A stretch of 36,339 nt of DNA, taken from assembly GCA_964519385.1 (NCBI GenBank), contig CAZFLR010000022.1:1-36339 (forward strand). Direction: 5' to 3'. Position numbers and translations under genes: made by a program. Within the stretch, counting starts at the first letter, position 1. Each line of letters opens with the position of its first letter. The notes below the pieces were generated by a model. The model saw only the letters and a list, made by a program, of their open reading frames with translations. It did no database searches and had not been told where the DNA came from. This document shows positions 33,386 through 36,339 of this stretch, in pieces. This DNA comes from SVFI01 sp964519385 (GTDB taxonomy: Bacteria > Bacillota > Clostridia > Lachnospirales > Lachnospiraceae).

Positions 33386-34444
33386 ATGAAAGAAGAAAGA
33401 GTGAGTGTTTATGACTGGCTGCGCCTTATTGCAACCGTATTGGTTGTCATCGGTCACAGCAGATACATCAGTATGGATGCGGCAAACGGCAGCGTGCATT
33501 ATGTGATGCCGGAATTTACCAATCCTGCATTTTATTCTTATATTGTGTCGTTTTTTGGTTTGATGGTCAGCTATATATACAGTTTTCATATGCCGTTATT
33601 TTTCTTCCTGTCAGGGGCAGTTCTCAGACTGAAACCGATTAAGCCGTTTGATGAATTTTGCATGGATAAGGTCAGACGACTGATTATTCCGTATTTTGCC
33701 GTGGGATTTCTTTATATGCTTCCCGTAAAATATATTGCCGGCTTTTATACGGGAGAGGGATTGCACAGCGCGTACCGTATGTTTTATAACGGTTCGGACA
33801 GCGACCATCTGTGGTTTTTGACAGCCTTGTTCTGGTGTATGCTTGTGTTTGTCATTCTGCGTAAGATTATGGAACGGTGTCGTGTGACAAGCGAGCTGCT
33901 TCCGCTTTTTATATGTATGATAATGCAGATGTGCGCCGGGCTGCTTCCGTTTGATATTCTGGCAATGAAGCAGGGAATCGGCTATATCGGATGGTTCGCA
34001 CTCGGTTACTTTTTTGAGCGAATCCGGAAAGAAAAACTGGCACAGTTGTCTGCGGCTAACAAATGGCTTCTGTGTATTCTGACGGGAGTTTTGTTTGTCC
34101 TCAACATCAAGGTCGGTATTTTTGAGGACAATATGAATGTAATCTGCGGATGTCTGTTTGCATATTTCACCGCAGAGGTCTGTGCAATTGTGTTTAGGAG
34201 ACTGGAAACGACCGGATGTTACCGGGTGGTAATGCGCAATCTGTTTGCAATCTATCTCTTCCACAATCCGCTGGAGTTTTTGATTCTCAGAGTGTTTATG
34301 ACAACGACACTGCTTGCTTCTGCATGGGGATGCTACCTGTATCTTTTCCTTCGCATAGTCGGTGTTATGATTGTCTCAGTGATTATCGGTGAGCTGGTCC
34401 GCCTGCTCTTTGGAAAAAATAAAAGAAATACAGTCGCTGGCTGA
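33386..34444 (+). CDS. acyltransferase 3 family membrane protein
   Basis: 352 residues from ATG 33386 (GTGAGGT upstream; GTG 33374 is the in-frame alternative). About ten membrane helices. The family motif YDWLRLIATVLVVIGHS places the catalytic-region His at about residue 24, and F-H-M-P-L-F-F-F-L-S-G-A and LWFLTALFW follow. These proteins transfer acetyl or succinyl groups to cell-surface polysaccharides or lipids. The substrate is unknown. It ends the hydrogenase-gltX-helicase run. Confidence 0.93.
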   Translation: MKEERVSVYDWLRLIATVLVVIGHSRYISMDAANGSVHYVMPEFTNPAFYSYIVSFFGLMVSYIYSFHMPLFFFLSGAVLRLKPIKPFDEFCMDKVRRLIIPYFAVGFLYMLPVKYIAGFYTGEGLHSAYRMFYNGSDSDHLWFLTALFWCMLVFVILRKIMERCRVTSELLPLFICMIMQMCAGLLPFDILAMKQGIGYIGWFALGYFFERIRKEKLAQLSAANKWLLCILTGVLFVLNIKVGIFEDNMNVICGCLFAYFTAEVCAIVFRRLETTGCYRVVMRNLFAIYLFHNPLEFLILRVFMTTTLLASAWGCYLYLFLRIVGVMIVSVIIGELVRLLFGKNKRNTVAG

Positions 34445-34451
34445 TAAAAAT

Positions 34452-34494
34452 AAAACCCTCCGTCCGGATACTGAGTATCTGAAGGGAGGGTTTT
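34452..34494. terminator. two-way terminator between acyltransferase and DUF1292 gene
   Basis: AAAACCCTCC (34452-34461) pairs with GGAGGGTTTT (34485-34494), with an inner GATAC/GTATC. Flanked by A and T runs, so it can stop transcription from both sides. Confidence 0.9.
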
Positions 34495-34507
34495 AGAATT
34501 GGGAAAG

Positions 34508-34831
34508 CTACAGAAGCTCATCAAATTCCGCATTGTCGAGATATTCATCAAATGCATCGGAGACGGTTTCGTATTCAGCCTCGTCCTGAATAAAGAGAAG
34601 CTCAGGTTCTGCATCCGGATTGTTCGGGTCTTCCCTGTAGCCGTAAATCCATACCTCTCCGTCCTCGTTTTCGCCGTTTTCATTCAGAGGGAGAAGGACG
34701 ATGTAATCCTTTTCATCAACGGTGAGAATGGTGATGACTGCACAGGTGACTTCCTCGCCGTTATCAAGGGTCATGGTTACGGTCATTTCTTCATCATTAT
34801 CCGTGGTTAATAAATCCTGATTTGGGTTCAT
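34508..34831 (-). CDS. DUF1292 family protein
   Basis: 107 residues on the minus strand, AGAAAGGAA before the ATG. Very acidic. The DUF1292 pattern is clear: a first strand block V-T-M-T-L-D-N-G-E-E-V, then D-Y-I-V-L-L-P, WIYGYREDPNN, and the C-terminal EYETVSDAFDEYLDN helix. The family (YrzB in Bacillus) is small, cytoplasmic and of unknown function. It is often found beside holliday-junction resolvase and alanyl-tRNA synthetase genes; here it is alone. Confidence 0.9.
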   Translation of the reverse strand: MNPNQDLLTTDNDEEMTVTMTLDNGEEVTCAVITILTVDEKDYIVLLPLNENGENEDGEVWIYGYREDPNNPDAEPELLFIQDEAEYETVSDAFDEYLDNAEFDELL

Positions 34832-34989
34832 ATGTCGTTTCCTTTCTGCTGTTAAAGAATGAATAGTTTTTCTGTCTGTTATAGTAGCATGTTTTTTTAA
34901 AAAAGAAAAGGAAGAATGGGAGATATGATTGAATTGTCAGAAAATTAGTTCAAAAGCACTGCTTTTTTGTGCAAATTGTCGGACAAACA

Positions 34990-35018
34990 TTGACAGTACA
35001 AGTGAAAATATATACAAT
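34990..35018 (+). promoter_or_regulatory. promoter of the sirtuin-like gene
   Basis: TTGACA (34990-34995), 17-bp spacer, TACAAT (35013-35018). A dyad TTGTC-G-GACAA (34976-34986) abuts the -35. Confidence 0.7.
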
Positions 35019-35039
35019 ATTGAAAAGGGAGATGGTTCT

Positions 35040-35807
35040 ATGATGAAACAGAATAACCAGACGGAGATGTGGAGTCTGAATGAAAAAATAGAATATACCA
35101 AGCGTGTGATTTCAGAATCTGACAATGTGGTATGTCTGTCCGGAATAGGTGTGGTAATGGAGTGTGGGGCACTCAATTTTAACAGAGATGATGTTGCATA
35201 CCGGATTGAAGATGAGTATGACAGGTGTCCGGAAGAGATTATGGCTTCTGTTTTTTATAATGTCAGAATGAAGCAGTTTTATGATTTTTATAAAAAAGAG
35301 CTCCTGAATCAAAAGCTTGTTCCGACGGCAACCTATGATGCTTTATATAAGCTTCAGGAAAGAGGGAAGCTGAAGGCCTGTATTACATACAATATATACG
35401 GCCTGGAAGTGAAGATGGGCATTGAAAATGTATATGAGCTTGACGGAAGTATTCACAATAACTGGTGCAGCAAATGCGGAAAAACCTTTCCGATGGAATA
35501 TCTGCGTGACAGTGAAGGTGTTCCGCTCTGTGATTCCTGTAAATCGGCGATACGTCCGGGAATCCGTCTGCACGGTGAGCGCATGAGAAACAATCTTTTG
35601 ACGAAGGCGGCCAATGCGTGTGCACAGGCGGATGTACTCCTTGTCCTGGGAACGAATTTGTTTGATGATATGGTACAGTTTGCAGTAAATCATTACCAGG
35701 GAGATAAACTGATTCTTGTGACGGCACATGAACATTTCACGGATAAAGCAGCAGATATTGTGATTCATGAGCATGTAAAAGATGTTCTTCCAAAGATTGT
35801 ACCCTGA
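35040..35807 (+). CDS. degenerate SIR2-family protein
   Basis: 255 residues from ATG 35040 (AAAGGGAG eight bases upstream); the in-frame start at 34929 is upstream of the promoter. The sirtuin fold is recognisable: LSGIGVVMECG in place of the NAD-binding GAGIS...SG motif, Y-N118-I-Y120 where TQNID is usual, VYELDGS (Asp135) where the catalytic ELHG histidine belongs, a complete zinc site (C143, C146, C164, C167), RPGIRLHGE and LVLGTNLFDD. Loss of the His and the NID aspartate makes normal NAD-dependent deacylation unlikely. It may bind NAD or act as a structural pseudoenzyme. Family assignment is firm; inactivity is inferred. Confidence 0.8.
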   Translation: MMKQNNQTEMWSLNEKIEYTKRVISESDNVVCLSGIGVVMECGALNFNRDDVAYRIEDEYDRCPEEIMASVFYNVRMKQFYDFYKKELLNQKLVPTATYDALYKLQERGKLKACITYNIYGLEVKMGIENVYELDGSIHNNWCSKCGKTFPMEYLRDSEGVPLCDSCKSAIRPGIRLHGERMRNNLLTKAANACAQADVLLVLGTNLFDDMVQFAVNHYQGDKLILVTAHEHFTDKAADIVIHEHVKDVLPKIVP

Positions 35808-35827
35808 ATGTTTTTATGATACAATAA

Positions 35828-35836
35828 TGCTATAAT
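35828..35836 (+). promoter_or_regulatory. extended -10 promoter of the debranching enzyme gene
   Basis: TGCTATAAT: a consensus TATAAT with the extended TG. No good -35 at the right distance. Confidence 0.5.
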
Positions 35837-35859
35837 TTTTTACCGACAGGGAGAAAGTA

Positions 35860-36339
35860 ATGAAATCAGAATATAGCACCAAGCTTGGTTTTTCATATCC
35901 GATGGGGTTATCGATGCGCGATGGCGCGATTAATATAGTGATTGAGTTTCCGCATAGTCCGAAACGGGTTTGTGGCATCATTTTGTATACCACAAGTCAC
36001 GAGGCTATGCGGATTCCTTTTTGCGAGGAGTATCGCATAGGAAATCTGTACTGTGTGCGTCTGGAGGGAATTCGTGTCTCCAGGTTTTCTTATCAGTTTT
36101 TCGTGGATGATGAGGTGTTTTGCGATCCGTATGCAAGACGAATCGTCGGAAGGGAAAAGTGGGGGAAACCGGTGGGTAACAGTGAAATTCTTAAGGCAGA
36201 ATTTTCGGTGGATGAGCCGGTATATAATTGGGAAAACGACAAGTTTCCATGCATTTCCTATGAAGATACGATTTTATACAGTCTTCATATGAGAGGCTTT
36301 ACCAGACATCCTTCCTCGGGTGTCAAAATGAAGGGCACG
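35860..36339 (+). CDS. GH13 glycogen debranching/pullulanase-type enzyme, 3' end outside window
   Basis: The first 160 codons, frame open to the window end; AGGGAGAAA lies upstream of ATG 35860. Residues 1-105 look like the N-terminal beta-sandwich (CBM48-like) domain, with VDDEVFCDPYAR near its end. The start of the GH13 barrel follows: LYSLHMRGFTRHPSSGVK, the form seen in type I pullulanases and glycogen-debranching enzymes that split alpha-1,6 bonds. Catalytic residues are beyond the edge, so the exact subtype is open. No signal peptide: cytoplasmic, so glycogen is the likely substrate. Confidence 0.85.
   Translation, partial: MKSEYSTKLGFSYPMGLSMRDGAINIVIEFPHSPKRVCGIILYTTSHEAMRIPFCEEYRIGNLYCVRLEGIRVSRFSYQFFVDDEVFCDPYARRIVGREKWGKPVGNSEILKAEFSVDEPVYNWENDKFPCISYEDTILYSLHMRGFTRHPSSGVKMKGT

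Noticed and set aside
34499..34810. 103-codon plus-strand frame over DUF1292
   Set aside because: The minus strand has the DUF1292 pattern and the ribosome binding site.
34929..35039. N-terminal extension of the sirtuin-like protein (CANCRT stretch)
   Set aside because: It begins upstream of the consensus promoter, and the ribosome binding site points to 35040.
1..36339. CRISPR arrays, tRNA, rRNA, riboswitches and full insertion sequences
   Set aside because: Read for regular repeats, cloverleaf-like arms, riboswitch cores and terminal inverted repeats; none found, though weak RNA elements could be missed by eye.

Overview
The window looks like chromosome of an anaerobic, spore-forming low-to-mid GC Firmicute, most like Lachnospiraceae. 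Evidence: sporulation genes (spoIVA with a sigma-E type promoter, a GerA/SpoVAF family protein, cotJABC), an oxygen-sensitive class III ribonucleotide reductase (nrdDG) behind a pair of NrdR-like boxes, a monomeric [FeFe] hydrogenase, strong AGGAGG-type ribosome binding sites and dense gene packing on one strand. No rRNA, tRNA, CRISPR array or complete insertion sequence was seen.

Layout. 1-4.2 kb is AT-rich and accessory in character: a 5'-cut FHA protein, a lipoprotein with VWA outside and FHA inside, a small unknown protein, a truncated AbiEii-type toxin behind an intact promoter, and a flavin reductase-like protein. 4.4-5.4 kb holds a GC-richer Rpn/PDDEXK family nuclease on the minus strand. 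5.6-8.2 kb is an operon of a MoxR AAA ATPase, a CoxE-like VWA protein and a BioY biotin transporter. 8.2-9.8 kb is spoIVA. 9.8-15.7 kb is one operon: a PDZ/radical SAM DUF512 protein, purine nucleoside phosphorylase, cytidine deaminase, a deaminase-type amidohydrolase and a membrane-anchored MutS-like ATPase. 15.7-18.9 kb holds a 56-residue membrane protein, then a HAD phosphatase, WYL regulator and aminotransferase with overlapping or near-touching ends.

19.0-21.9 kb is nrdD-nrdG. 21.9-24.2 kb holds a zinc-ribbon membrane protein with a Tim44-like tail and lrgA-lrgB; a minus-strand dUTPase follows. 24.8-27.5 kb is sporulation again (spoVAF-like, cotJA-cotJB-cotJC). 27.6-28.4 kb is a zinc-ribbon/SHOCT protein whose promoter has two direct repeats 21 bp apart. 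28.5-34.5 kb is a run of [FeFe] hydrogenase, gltX, a UvrD-type helicase without a normal start codon and an acyltransferase 3 protein, closed by a two-way terminator facing a DUF1292 gene. The right end has a degenerate sirtuin and the first 160 codons of a GH13 debranching enzyme.

The best leads are: the FHA/VWA membrane pair; the AbiE remnant that kept promoter, leader hairpin and ribosome binding site; the NrdR box pair exactly 32 bp apart; the spoIVA promoter sitting in the loop of a hairpin that would hide its own ribosome binding site; the helicase whose Q motif lies upstream of any ATG; the sirtuin that has lost its catalytic histidine; and the 21-bp spaced repeats before the SHOCT gene. 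Functions were assigned by reading motifs; no database search was run.
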